In this document: piece after piece, positions 9,457 through 19,143 of the stretch | Layout: each line of letters starts with the position of its first letter | How positions within the stretch are numbered: the stretch's first letter is position 1 | From: Pusillimonas sp. TS35 | Lineage (GTDB): Bacteria > Pseudomonadota > Gammaproteobacteria > Burkholderiales > Burkholderiaceae_B | Assembly (NCBI RefSeq): GCF_009857885.1 | Contig: NZ_WWER01000003.1 | Location: forward strand, 372,001-436,000 | DNA length: 64,000 nt | Direction: 5' to 3' | The notes under the pieces: model-generated | Database searches by the model: none | Told to the model about the DNA's origin: nothing | The model's input: only the letters and a program-made list of their open reading frames with translations | Program-made: the position numbers and the translations under genes

Positions 9457-12400
9457 TGTCTTGCCTCCGCGATGTCGGTTACGGGCTGGTCCATCCAGTC
9501 CACTTTGGGCAGCTTGCGCAGAATGATGAACTCATCGCGGTTGGAGCCGACCGTGCCGTAATAGTTGAAGCCATAGGCGAGCTGGGCATAACCGCCGATC
9601 ATGTGCGTGGGTTTGAGTACGATCCTGGTCACGGAGTTATGTATGCCGCCGCGCTGGCCGGTGATCTGGCTGCCCGGGGTGTTCACGATTTTCTCCTGGG
9701 CGTGATACATGAACAGTGAGCCTTCCTTCATCCGCTGGCTGACGACTGCGCGTGCGGTGATGGCACCATTGGTGTTGAACACCTCGACCCAGTCGTTGTC
9801 GACCACACCAGCCTTTCTGGCATCGACTTCAGAGATCCATACCACGGGCCCGCCACGGTTCAGCGTCAACATCAACAGGTTGTCGGTGTAGGTGGAGTGT
9901 ATGCCCCATTTCTGGTGCGGCGTAATGAAGTTCAGGACGACGTGCGGCTCGTCTTTCGCCAGTGAACGCGTTGCCGCCGTGCCCACAGTTTTCAGGTCTA
10001 CGGGCGGGCGCCAGGTGACAAAGCTTTCGCCGAACGCACGCATCCATTCATGATCTTGATAAAGCTGCTGGCGTCCGCTGACAGTGCGCCAGGGGATGAG
10101 TTCGTGGACGTTGGTCCAGCCGGCGTTGTAGCAGACCTCTTCGCTTTCTATCCCCGACCACGTGGGCGAGGAGATGATCTTGCGCGGCTGCGCGGCGATG
10201 TCACGGAAACGTATTTTCTCGTCCTGCTTGACGGCCGCCAAGTGACGATGATCCAGCCCGGTTGCCTTGCCCAGCGCATCCCACGCCTTGACGGCCACTT
10301 CGCCGTTGGTTTCGGGGGCCAGCATCAGGATCATCTCGGCGGCGTCGATGGCCGTGTCCAGACGCGCCATGCCCTTGGTTGCACCTTCCTCGGTAACGGT
10401 GCCATTCAAGGCCTTGAGATGATGGACCTCTGTCTCTGTGTTCCAGGCGATACCCTTGCCGCCATTGCCGATCTTCTCCATCAAGGGGCCGATCGCCGTG
10501 TAGCGCTTGTAAAGGTTGGGATAGTCGCGTTCAACAGCGATGTAGGCGGGCGCGGTCTTGCCGGGGATCAGCTCGCATTGGCCCTGTTTCCAGTCGCGCA
10601 CCACACCCTGCGCCAATTCACCCGGGCTGTCGTGCTGCAAAGGCAGTTGCACCACGTCATTTTCCACGCCCAGGATGTCGGGCGCGACTTCAGAGAATTT
10701 TTTGGCGATCTCCTTGAAGATCTCCCAGTCTGACTTGGACTCATACGCCGGGTCGACGGCCGCCTGCAGCGGGTGGATGAAGGGGTGCATGTCGGACGTG
10801 TTCATATCGTCCTTCTCGTACCAGCTTGCGGTGGGCAGCACGATGTCGGCATACACGGCCGTGGTCGACATGCGGAAATCAATGGTCACCAGCAGGTCGA
10901 GTTTTCCTTCGGGCGCATTTTCGTGCCAGGCCGCTTCGACGGGCTTCACGCCGCCTTGGGCGCCCAGGTCTCTGCCCTGCACCCCGTGCGCGGTACCGAG
11001 CAGATGCTTCAGGAAATACTCATGGCCCTTGCCCGAGGAGCCCAACAGGTTGGAGCGCCAGACGAACAGGTTGCGTGGCCAGTTCTCGGGCGCGTCCGGG
11101 TCCTCACAGGACATCTGCAGCGCGCCGGTTTTCAGTCGCTCAGCGACGTAGTCTTTCACATCGACGCCCGCAGCCTTGGCGGCGCGGCCAACTTCCAGCG
11201 GGTTGGTTTTCAATTGCGGCGCCGATGGCAGCCAACCCATGCGCTCGGCACGGATGTTGTAGTCGATCAGGCTGAGCTTGTTCCAATCGCCAGCAGGCGC
11301 CGTGGGCGACAGGATTTCGGCGGCGCTGACGGTTTCGTAACGCCATTGATCTGTATGGGCGTACCAGGCGCTGGTGGCATTCATGTGGCGCGGGGGACGC
11401 GCCCAGTCCAGGGCAAAGGCCAGCGGCGTCCAACCTGTTTGCGGGCGCAGCTTTTCCTGGCCCACATAGTGCGCCCAGCCGCCGCCCGACTGGCCCACAC
11501 AGCCGCACATCACCAGCATATTGATGACAGCGCGGTAATTCATGTCCATGTGGAACCAGTGGTTCATACCCGCGCCGATGATGACCATGGAGCGGCCATT
11601 GGTTTTTTCGGCATTGGCGGCGAACTCGCGCGCAACCTGGATGATCTTGTCGCGGCGCACCCCTGTAATGCGCTCAGCCCAGGCTGGCGTGAACGGCTCA
11701 TCGGCGTCGTAGTCGCGCGCGACATGCTCGCCGCCCAGATCGCGATCCAGGCTGTAGTTGGCGCAAAGCAAGTCGAAGACAGTGGCAACCAGCACTTCTT
11801 TGCCATCGGCCAGCGTGAGGCGCTTCGCCGGCACATTGCGGGTCAGTACCGTGCCACGCGCATCCACTTCGAAGCCGTTGGCGGCAGCGCCGCCGAAGAA
11901 CGGAAAGTCGACAGGCGCGATCTCGTCATGGTCTGCATCCAGAATCAGGCTGAGCTTGAGGCGAACGTCGTCGCCCGCGGCCTTCTGCTCCAGATTCCAC
12001 TTGCCCGTTTCGCCCCATCGAAAGCCGATGGAGCCGTTTGGCACCACGACCTTGCCGGATTGCTCATCCAGGCCCACCGTCTTCCAGTCGGGATTGTTGG
12101 CTTCACCGAGATCATCGGCGAAGTCGGCAGCCCGCAACTGCCTTCCGGGAACCAGCCGGCCGCCCTGGCGGTCCAGGCACACCAGCATCGGCATGTCGGA
12201 GTACTTGCGGCAGTATTCCTCGAAGTAAGGAACTTGCCGGTCAAGGTGAAACTCGCGCAGGATGACATGGCCGAATGCCATGCCCAGCGCGGCATCCGTG
12301 CCCTGCTTCGCGTTGAGCCAAATGTCCGAGAACTTGGCGGCCTCGGAATAGTCGGGGCAGACCACGGCGCTCTTGGTGCCCTTGTAGCGCACCTCGGTGT

Positions 12401-13202
12401 AGAAGTGGGCATCGGGCGTGCGCGTCTGCGGCACGTTCGAACCCCACAGCAGCAGGAAGCCCGCGTTGTACCAGTCGGCGGATTCGGGCACGTCGGTCTG
12501 CTCGCCCCAGGTCTGGGGGCTGGCGGGCGGCAGGTCGCAGTACCAGTCGTAAAACGACATGCAGGTGCCGCCCAGCAGGGACAGGTAGCGCGTGCCCGCC
12601 GCATAGGACACCATGGACATTGCCGGGATCGGTGAAAAGCCGAACACGCGGTCGGGGCCGTACTTGCGTGTGGTGTAAGCGTTGGCGGCCGCGACGATTT
12701 CAGTCGCCTCGTCCCAGCTTGCACGCACGAAACCACCCTTGCCGCGGGTGCGCGTATAGCTTGCGCGGGCGGCCGCATCGTTCTGGATTGCGGCCCAGGC
12801 CTCGATGGGGCTCATGGTCTTGCGCTTCTCGCGCCACAGCCGCATTAACCGACCGCGAATCAGGGGGGTCTTGATCCGGTTGGCGCTGTACAGATACCAG
12901 CTGTACGAGGCGCCGCGCGCACAGCCGCGCGGCTCGTGATTGGGCAGGTCCGGCCGAGTGCGTGGATAGTCGGTCTGCTGCGTCTCCCAGGTGACGATCC
13001 CCGATTTGACGTAGATTTTCCAGGAGCAGGAACCCGTGCAATTCACGCCGTGCGTGGAACGCACGATCTTGTCATGCTGCCAGCGGCGGCGATAGGCGTC
13101 CTCCCAGTCGCGGTTCTCGATCGTGGTCTGGCCGTGGCCGCCTGCGAAGGTATCCTTGCGCAGTGAAGTCAGGAAGTTCAGTCGGTCCAACAAGTGGCTC
13201 AT
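9453..13202 (-). CDS. narG: Respiratory nitrate reductase alpha subunit (Mo-bisMGD)
   Basis: The 1249-residue catalytic subunit matches the usual NarG length. The N terminus shows the FS0 [4Fe-4S] motif with the characteristic histidine ligand (HGVNCTGSCSW), followed by GCARGASYSWYLYSANRIK. It reduces nitrate to nitrite at a molybdenum bis-MGD centre on the cytoplasmic side. It begins 45 bases after narK with no room for a strong separate promoter, so it is probably transcribed from the narK promoter. Confidence 0.97.
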   Translation of the reverse strand: MSHLLDRLNFLTSLRKDTFAGGHGQTTIENRDWEDAYRRRWQHDKIVRSTHGVNCTGSCSWKIYVKSGIVTWETQQTDYPRTRPDLPNHEPRGCARGASYSWYLYSANRIKTPLIRGRLMRLWREKRKTMSPIEAWAAIQNDAAARASYTRTRGKGGFVRASWDEATEIVAAANAYTTRKYGPDRVFGFSPIPAMSMVSYAAGTRYLSLLGGTCMSFYDWYCDLPPASPQTWGEQTDVPESADWYNAGFLLLWGSNVPQTRTPDAHFYTEVRYKGTKSAVVCPDYSEAAKFSDIWLNAKQGTDAALGMAFGHVILREFHLDRQVPYFEEYCRKYSDMPMLVCLDRQGGRLVPGRQLRAADFADDLGEANNPDWKTVGLDEQSGKVVVPNGSIGFRWGETGKWNLEQKAAGDDVRLKLSLILDADHDEIAPVDFPFFGGAAANGFEVDARGTVLTRNVPAKRLTLADGKEVLVATVFDLLCANYSLDRDLGGEHVARDYDADEPFTPAWAERITGVRRDKIIQVAREFAANAEKTNGRSMVIIGAGMNHWFHMDMNYRAVINMLVMCGCVGQSGGGWAHYVGQEKLRPQTGWTPLAFALDWARPPRHMNATSAWYAHTDQWRYETVSAAEILSPTAPAGDWNKLSLIDYNIRAERMGWLPSAPQLKTNPLEVGRAAKAAGVDVKDYVAERLKTGALQMSCEDPDAPENWPRNLFVWRSNLLGSSGKGHEYFLKHLLGTAHGVQGRDLGAQGGVKPVEAAWHENAPEGKLDLLVTIDFRMSTTAVYADIVLPTASWYEKDDMNTSDMHPFIHPLQAAVDPAYESKSDWEIFKEIAKKFSEVAPDILGVENDVVQLPLQHDSPGELAQGVVRDWKQGQCELIPGKTAPAYIAVERDYPNLYKRYTAIGPLMEKIGNGGKGIAWNTETEVHHLKALNGTVTEEGATKGMARLDTAIDAAEMILMLAPETNGEVAVKAWDALGKATGLDHRHLAAVKQDEKIRFRDIAAQPRKIISSPTWSGIESEEVCYNAGWTNVHELIPWRTVSGRQQLYQDHEWMRAFGESFVTWRPPVDLKTVGTAATRSLAKDEPHVVLNFITPHQKWGIHSTYTDNLLMLTLNRGGPVVWISEVDARKAGVVDNDWVEVFNTNGAITARAVVSQRMKEGSLFMYHAQEKIVNTPGSQITGQRGGIHNSVTRIVLKPTHMIGGYAQLAYGFNYYGTVGSNRDEFIILRKLPKVDWMDQPVTDIAEARQ

Positions 13203-13247
13203 GGCTGTCTCCTTGGGTTCATGGCTTTCTCCTGGATTGATGTGTAT

Positions 13248-15962
13248 TTATGCGGAAACCGCGACGGGAAGGGGCCGGCGGTGCTCGATGTCATGCAACA
13301 GGCCGCCGCGGCGTGTATAGACGGCCCATGTGACGAATAGACAGAGGACGTAAAAGGCGAAGAAGCTCCACAAGGCTGCCAGCGGCGCGCCAGTCAGGCC
13401 GATGGATGTGCCATAGGCCTTGGGGATGAAGAAGCCGCCATAGCCGCCGATGGCGCTCGTGAAGGCGACAATGGCCGCTGCTTCGCGATCGGACTGGCGG
13501 CGCTGTGCGTCGGCGTTCTGCTCGGGATACAGGCGGGCGATTTCCTTGCGCATAATGACCGGGATCATCTGGAAGGTGGACGAGTTGCCGATCCCGGTGA
13601 AGAAGAACAGCGCCATGAAGCCCGCGAAGAAAGTGCTGAAGGAAGCGTTCTGCAGCCCCCAGATCACCACCAGGACGGAGACGATCATGCCAACAAAGAC
13701 CCAGAAAGTGACGCGACCGCCGCCGATGCGGTCTGCCAGCCAGCCACTGCCGGCGCGGCTGAGCGCACCGATCAAGGGCCCCAGAAACACAAACTGCAAG
13801 GCGTCAACGTGCGGGAAGACCAGGCCGGACAACAGCGGGAAGCCTGCGGAATAGCCGATGAAACTGCCGAACGTGCCGATATACAGCAGGCACATCACCC
13901 AGGTCTGGGTGCGGCCGAAGATGATCGACTGCTCTCGGAAGCTGGCGCGCGCGTCGGCCAGGTCGTTCATGCCCAGCCACGCGGCCACGGTGGAGGCGAG
14001 AATAAAGGGCACCCAGATGAAGCCGGCATTCTGCATCCAGATGCGCCCGCCGTCCGACATCGTTTGCGGCGCGCCGCCGACCGCCCCGAATACACCAGCG
14101 GTGATGACCAGCGGCACCAGGAACTGCATGACCGAGACCCCGAGGTTGCCCAGCCCCGCGTTCAAGCCCATGGCGTGGCCCTTTTCCGCGCGTGGGAAGA
14201 AGAAGCTGATATTGGCCATGGATGAGGCGAAATTGCCGCCGCCGAAGCCACAGAGCAGCGCCAGCACCACGAAGATCAAGTAAGGCGTGGTGGGATCCTG
14301 CACCGCATACCCTATGCCCATCGCGGGAAGCAGCAGCGACGCGGTGGAGAGTGTGGTCCACAACCGGCCGCCGAAGATCGGCACCATGAAGCTATAGAAG
14401 ATGCGCAGCGTTGCCCCGGACAGCGCCGGCAGGGCTGCCAGCCAGAATAGCTGGTCTTGTGTGAACTTGAAGCCGATGGAAGGCAGTTTCGAAACCACCA
14501 CCGACCAGACCATCCATACCGCGAAGGCAAGCAGCAGCGCCGGGATCGATATCCACAGGTTGCGCTTGGCGATACGCCGGCCCTTTTCGTTCCAGAATGC
14601 AGGATCTTCAGGCCGCCAGTCCTGCACCACATGCGGCATGACGGTGCGTTCCGGATCGTGCACATCCGCGAGTTCGGGGAAGTTCGGCAGTCGGTCCAGG
14701 GCACGGCCTTGCGCCCGCCGCTCCATGGCCCGGATCGACAGATGCATCCAGCTCACCGACACCAGCACTATCAGGAACAGAAGCAGGAATGACGAGGTCC
14801 AGATGCCTGTGACATCAAGCAGCACACCGAAAATGATAGGCAGGACGAAGCCACCCAGCCCGCCTATCATGCCTACCAAGCCGCCGACCGAACCGACATG
14901 TTTCGGATAATAGACGGGGATGTGCCGGAACACCGCTGCCTTGCCCAGGCTCATGAAGAAGCCGAGGCCGAAAAGCCCGGCGACGAAAGGCCACAGGCCG
15001 ACCTCTGTCGAGAACGCAATGGGGCCGTCTTTTCCGCGGATGACGTAGTCGGTCGGCGGATAAGACAGCATGAACAGAAATAGCAGGGAAAATCCGAACG
15101 TCCAATACATGACGGCGCGGGCGCCGAAGCGGTCAGAGAGGACGCCGCCATAGGCGCGAAACAGGCTGGCCGCGAGGCTGAAGAGCGACGCGGCAACACC
15201 CGCCGTGCGCACGTCTACGCCATAGACTTGCACCATGTAGTAGGGAAGCCACAGCGCCAGGGCAACGAAGCCCCCGAAAACAAAAAAGTAATAAAGCGAA
15301 AAGCGCCAGACCTGCAGTTTTTTCAAGGGGGCGAACTGTTCCGCAAGGCTGGGAGCCGCGATGCCTTGAGCGCGCCGCGCCGCAAAATCAGGATCGTCTC
15401 TGGCCAACAGAAAAAAGAGGATGCCGGTGACGGCGACCGCGACCGCCCAGATTTGCGCCACCCCTTGCCAGCCCCAGGAGATCAGCACAAAGGGCGCGAG
15501 GAATGTCGTCACTGCCGCGCCGATATTGCCCATGCCGAATACGCCAAGCGCAGTGCCTTGCTGGGATTGTGGATACCATTTTGTGACGTAGGTGACGCCG
15601 ATAATGAAGGCGCCGCCCGCCAGGCCAACCCCGAGCGCGGCCAACAGGAAGGTAGGGTAGCTGTCGGCCCAGGTCAGTGCGAAAGTGGCGGCGCCGGCCA
15701 GCACCATCTGGATCGCAAACACCAGCCGCCCGCCATAGCGTTCAGTCCACACACCCAGAATCAGGCGAGACAGCGACCCCGTCAGCACTGGCGTAGCGAT
15801 GAGAACGCCGTATTCGAACTCGGAAAGCGCCAGCTCGTCCTTGATCGACAGGCCGATAATGGAAAAAAGTGTCCATACGGCGAAGCAAACTGTGAAAGCT
15901 ACTGTACTGAGCACCAGGGCGCGTTGCTGGTCTGTACGGCTGGGCAGGGGAATGCTTGACAT
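13248..15962 (-). CDS. narK: Fused NarK1-NarK2 nitrate/nitrite transporter
   Basis: The 904-residue protein is about twice the length of a single NarK and contains two complete MFS transporters joined by a hydrophilic linker near residues 410-470. The first half starts TVAFTVCFAVWTLFSIIG. The second starts at WISIPALLLAFAVWMVWSVV and contains GFGGGNFASSMANISFFFP, a nitrate-signature segment. In such fusions the NarK1-like half is linked to proton-coupled nitrate entry and the NarK2-like half to nitrate/nitrite exchange. The ATG at 15962 is preferred over an in-frame TTG at 15971. It leads the nar operon behind an FNR-like promoter. Confidence 0.95.
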   Translation of the reverse strand: MSSIPLPSRTDQQRALVLSTVAFTVCFAVWTLFSIIGLSIKDELALSEFEYGVLIATPVLTGSLSRLILGVWTERYGGRLVFAIQMVLAGAATFALTWADSYPTFLLAALGVGLAGGAFIIGVTYVTKWYPQSQQGTALGVFGMGNIGAAVTTFLAPFVLISWGWQGVAQIWAVAVAVTGILFFLLARDDPDFAARRAQGIAAPSLAEQFAPLKKLQVWRFSLYYFFVFGGFVALALWLPYYMVQVYGVDVRTAGVAASLFSLAASLFRAYGGVLSDRFGARAVMYWTFGFSLLFLFMLSYPPTDYVIRGKDGPIAFSTEVGLWPFVAGLFGLGFFMSLGKAAVFRHIPVYYPKHVGSVGGLVGMIGGLGGFVLPIIFGVLLDVTGIWTSSFLLLFLIVLVSVSWMHLSIRAMERRAQGRALDRLPNFPELADVHDPERTVMPHVVQDWRPEDPAFWNEKGRRIAKRNLWISIPALLLAFAVWMVWSVVVSKLPSIGFKFTQDQLFWLAALPALSGATLRIFYSFMVPIFGGRLWTTLSTASLLLPAMGIGYAVQDPTTPYLIFVVLALLCGFGGGNFASSMANISFFFPRAEKGHAMGLNAGLGNLGVSVMQFLVPLVITAGVFGAVGGAPQTMSDGGRIWMQNAGFIWVPFILASTVAAWLGMNDLADARASFREQSIIFGRTQTWVMCLLYIGTFGSFIGYSAGFPLLSGLVFPHVDALQFVFLGPLIGALSRAGSGWLADRIGGGRVTFWVFVGMIVSVLVVIWGLQNASFSTFFAGFMALFFFTGIGNSSTFQMIPVIMRKEIARLYPEQNADAQRRQSDREAAAIVAFTSAIGGYGGFFIPKAYGTSIGLTGAPLAALWSFFAFYVLCLFVTWAVYTRRGGLLHDIEHRRPLPVAVSA

Positions 15963-15986
15963 AGCGGTCAATCCTGGAGAAAAGCC

Positions 15987-16034
15987 TGTCGCTAGAATAC
16001 CGTACGCACTGTAGGGTATCTTGTTTCAAGTCAA
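15987..16034 (-). promoter_or_regulatory. FNR-dependent class II promoter of narK operon
   Basis: TTGTTTCAAGTCAA at 16021-16034 matches the FNR consensus TTGAT-N4-ATCAA at eight of ten positions. On the minus strand TATTCT (15999 to 15994) is a plausible -10 element, placing transcription start near 15987. The box centre then falls at about -40.5, the class II position expected for FNR activation, and the leader is about 25 nt. The geometry is seen in the sequence; oxygen control is inferred. Confidence 0.65.
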
Positions 16035-16053
16035 ACGTATCGACATTAAATCG

Positions 16054-17541
16054 CTACGCTGTCGCCTTCAGGCGGCTGAGCAGCGCAGGTACGAACAGGA
16101 AAAGAAAAGCCAGCAGAAGGAGCGACACGGAAACAGGGGTTTCGAACAACACCGACACCTTGCCCTGGCCCGCAGCCAGCGCAGTACGCAGTTGGGTTTC
16201 GGCCAGCGGCACCAGGATCAGGCCAATCAGCAAGGGGGGGATCGGAAAGCCATACACTCGCATCACATAGCCGAGCACACCCAGGCCCGCCATCAGCCCC
16301 AGCTCAAACACGGAGCCCGATACCCCCCAGATACCAATAACGGCGAACACCAGAATACCCGCGTACAGTTGCGGCCGTGGAATCTGCAAGAGCTTCACCC
16401 ACATGCCCACCAAGGGCAGATTCAGCACCAGCAGCATAACGTTGCCAATGTACAGAGAAGCAATCAAGCCCCAGACCAGCTCCGGTTTGCTGCTGAACAA
16501 AAATGGCCCAGGCTGCAAGCCATAATTCTGAAATGCCGCCAGCAGGATAGCCGCCGTGGCCGAGGTAGGCAGGCCCAGCGTCAGCAGCGGGACCAGGACG
16601 CCGGCCGCCGAGGCGTTGTTGGCCGCCTCGGGCCCGGCTACCCCTTCGATCGCCCCTTTGCCGAACTCATCGGGGTTTCGGCACAGCTTCTTTTCCAGCG
16701 TATAGGACAGCATGGTCGGAATTTCCGAGCCGCCACCCGGGATTGTGCCAATGGGGAAGCCTATGGCAGTACCCCGAAGCCATGGCTTCCAGGAGCGTCG
16801 CCAGTCGTCGCGTGTCATGAACGCCTTACCCTTGATGGGTATGATTTCGTCCTGCCCTTGGACGTAGCGGCTGGCAACGTACAGGATTTCTCCCACGGCA
16901 AACAGCGACACCAGCACCACCGTGAGTTCGACGCCATCGAGCAGCGCTGGCAGGCCGAATGTCATGCGCGGCTGCCCGGTCATGGCATCAATGCCGATCA
17001 CGCCCAGGGCCAGGCCGATAAACAGTGACACGAACCCACGCACCCGTGACGCCCCCATCACCACAGCCACCGATGTGAATGCAAGAACAGTAAGCGCGAA
17101 ATAATCGGCGGGCTTGAGCAAAAACGCCAACTCCGCCACAACAGGCGCCGCAAACGTCAGGGCAATGGTCGCGATAGTGCCCGCAACGAAAGAGCCAATG
17201 GCCGCCGTCGCCAGCGCCGCGGCACCCCGCCCCGCTCGCGCCATCTTGTTGCCTTCGAGCGCCGTCATCATTGACCCCGCCTCGCCGGGCGTGTTGATCA
17301 GAATCGAGGTGGTCGACCCGCCGTACATGGCGCCGTACAGCACTCCCGCAAACATGATGAAGGCCGATACCGGCCCTACCGATACGGTAACTGGCAATAG
17401 CAAGGCAATCGTCAGCGCAGGCCCGATGCCCGGCAAAATGCCGATAGCGGTGCCCAACAGTGAACCTACCAGCGCCCACAGCAGGTTGGCGGGCGTCAGC
17501 GCCACCTCGAATCCCTGCATCAGCAGCGCCAGCGTATCCAT
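16054..17541 (-). CDS. tctA: TctA-type large permease subunit of tripartite transporter
   Basis: The 495-residue protein has about eleven membrane segments and the TctA signatures [39 protein letters not shown] and [19 protein letters not shown]. It forms the sodium- or proton-coupled channel of tripartite tricarboxylate transporters. Its ATG overlaps the tctB stop as TAATG at 17541, and the gene order tctC-tctB-tctA is classical. This is the only complete TTT system in the window and might also serve the orphan Bug receptors. Confidence 0.95.
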   Translation of the reverse strand: MDTLALLMQGFEVALTPANLLWALVGSLLGTAIGILPGIGPALTIALLLPVTVSVGPVSAFIMFAGVLYGAMYGGSTTSILINTPGEAGSMMTALEGNKMARAGRGAAALATAAIGSFVAGTIATIALTFAAPVVAELAFLLKPADYFALTVLAFTSVAVVMGASRVRGFVSLFIGLALGVIGIDAMTGQPRMTFGLPALLDGVELTVVLVSLFAVGEILYVASRYVQGQDEIIPIKGKAFMTRDDWRRSWKPWLRGTAIGFPIGTIPGGGSEIPTMLSYTLEKKLCRNPDEFGKGAIEGVAGPEAANNASAAGVLVPLLTLGLPTSATAAILLAAFQNYGLQPGPFLFSSKPELVWGLIASLYIGNVMLLVLNLPLVGMWVKLLQIPRPQLYAGILVFAVIGIWGVSGSVFELGLMAGLGVLGYVMRVYGFPIPPLLIGLILVPLAETQLRTALAAGQGKVSVLFETPVSVSLLLLAFLFLFVPALLSRLKATA

Positions 17542-18041
17542 TACACACCCGCCAGTGGGAAGAAGCCGCCCAGTTGCAGGCCCAGGCGACCAAACAGAAA
17601 CCAGCTTGCAATGCCCAGCACCAGACCGACGACAAGATCAGAGGCAAGGCGTTTGGAGCCAAATGCACGCGCCACCAGCATGAACGACAGCATGGCGGTG
17701 ATCGGCAGACCCAAGGTTTGAATCGTCAGCGCGGGCACAATGGCCGCCAGCAATGCCGTACAGAATGCACGCTTGTCCATGGGCTGACCGGGTATGGCGT
17801 GCTCCGCATCTTCGGGCTCGAATACTTCACCGCGTGCGATCTGGAGCAACAGCAATACACCCAAACCGATCAGGCCGGCACCCACCCCGGTGACAAACAT
17901 GCCAGGGCCGATGGCCGCGTATTGCGCGGTGGCGGCCAGCTCGGATGACGCATAAAGGCACACCGCCCCCATGAGCATCACGGCCAGCCCCAACCACCAC
18001 GGCCCCTTGCGCAGCAATGCGATCGACATGCCTGTGCCCAT
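17541..18041 (-). CDS. tctB: TctB-type small permease subunit
   Basis: The 166-residue membrane protein has four predicted transmembrane helices (for example [21 protein letters not shown] and [22 protein letters not shown]) and the variable hydrophilic centre ([19 protein letters not shown]) usual for TctB. It pairs with TctA. It starts 9 bases after tctC, and a second in-frame ATG at 18029 ([11 protein letters not shown]) is possible. Sequence conservation in this family is low, so position between tctC and tctA is the strongest evidence. Confidence 0.9.
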   Translation of the reverse strand: MGTGMSIALLRKGPWWLGLAVMLMGAVCLYASSELAATAQYAAIGPGMFVTGVGAGLIGLGVLLLLQIARGEVFEPEDAEHAIPGQPMDKRAFCTALLAAIVPALTIQTLGLPITAMLSFMLVARAFGSKRLASDLVVGLVLGIASWFLFGRLGLQLGGFFPLAGV

Positions 18042-18050
18042 GCCGGCGGC

Positions 18051-19007
18051 TTACTTGCTCAGGCCTGCATCTTTCAGGATTGCGTTAATGCGGGCACTTT
18101 CGCTTTGGATGAATGCGCCGAAAGGTTCTCCCGCCAGGAAATAGGCCTCCCAACCTTGCGTCTTCAGCACTGACTTCCAGGCGTCGCTGTCATTCAGTTT
18201 GGTAAAGCGCGCTACCCACTCTTTGTAGTTGGCTTCGGGCATGTCCACCGACCCCAGAATGCCGCGCCAGTTGGCGATTTCAACGTCGTACCCTGCTTCC
18301 TTGAATGTGGGCACGTCGGCCAGCGCCTTCATGCGCTCGGCCGTGGTAATGCCGAGGATGCGTATACGGCCATCCTTGGCGAATTGCTGGAACTCGGAAA
18401 CGCCTGAAATACCCGCCTTGAGTGTTCCGTTGACGATGCCAATGACGGTATCCGCGCCCCCGGCCTGCGGAATGTAGTTCAGCGATGGCACAGGAACGCC
18501 CGCACTCTTGGCCAGCAAGGCCAGGGCGATATGGTCAACGCCCCCTGCCGACCCGCCGCCCACCGCGGTAGCGCCGGGATTTTGCTTGAGCGCCGACACG
18601 AACTCGCCCAGCGTTTTGTAGGGCGCGTCGGCCTTGACCGCCAGCACCAGATATTCTGCGGTCAGACGCGCAACAGGCTTGAATTTGCTGAGATCGACCG
18701 GCGACTTGTTCAGCGTGATGGACCCCACTGTAATAGCGCCAAACACGGCCAAGGCATCGGGCTTGCCTTGCTGCGAGCGCTGGAAATCGGCCAAGCCGAT
18801 GGTACCGCCCGCGCCGCCCTTATTAGTGAAATTTACCGTGCCGGTATAAATGCCTGCTTTATTCATGGCCTGGAAGGCCTGCCGCCCGGTGCTGTCCCAG
18901 CCGCCACCAGGATTGGCGGGCAGCATGACGCTAACCTGTGCGTGCGCTGCGCCTGTGCACAATACCGCCGCGAGCGCCAACGATTTCAACCAATGGCCTA
19001 CTTGCAT
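18051..19007 (-). CDS. tctC: TctC/Bug solute-binding protein of tctCBA
   Basis: The 318-residue periplasmic receptor has a signal peptide ending near GAAHA, then VSVMLPANPGGGWDSTGRQAF, a variant of the Bug N terminus typical of tctC genes that have a permease. Further motifs are NKGGAGGTIGLADF and GGGSAGGVDHIALALL. The start at 19007 is fixed by a GGAGGAG Shine-Dalgarno sequence just upstream, although the frame is open to 19040. It is the first gene of the tctCBA operon. The ligand is probably a di- or tricarboxylate, which is inference. Confidence 0.93.
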   Translation of the reverse strand: MQVGHWLKSLALAAVLCTGAAHAQVSVMLPANPGGGWDSTGRQAFQAMNKAGIYTGTVNFTNKGGAGGTIGLADFQRSQQGKPDALAVFGAITVGSITLNKSPVDLSKFKPVARLTAEYLVLAVKADAPYKTLGEFVSALKQNPGATAVGGGSAGGVDHIALALLAKSAGVPVPSLNYIPQAGGADTVIGIVNGTLKAGISGVSEFQQFAKDGRIRILGITTAERMKALADVPTFKEAGYDVEIANWRGILGSVDMPEANYKEWVARFTKLNDSDAWKSVLKTQGWEAYFLAGEPFGAFIQSESARINAILKDAGLSK

Positions 19008-19143
19008 TGTGATCTCCTCCGGGCCCGTGTGGCGGGCCATTGTTCTGGAATATTTGTCGGCAGAGTAAGCTGGCCTACAAGGCGTGTCAATGGCATTGAT
19101 CTCCGGCGCGCCAGCCTCATGTCACGCAATTAAGCAAGCAGGT

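Noticed and set aside
10773-12635. 620-codon plus-strand open frame opposite narG
   Set aside because: It lies wholly inside the clear narG gene in antisense, and its His/Arg/Gly-rich product matches no family; such frames arise from GC-rich codon use.
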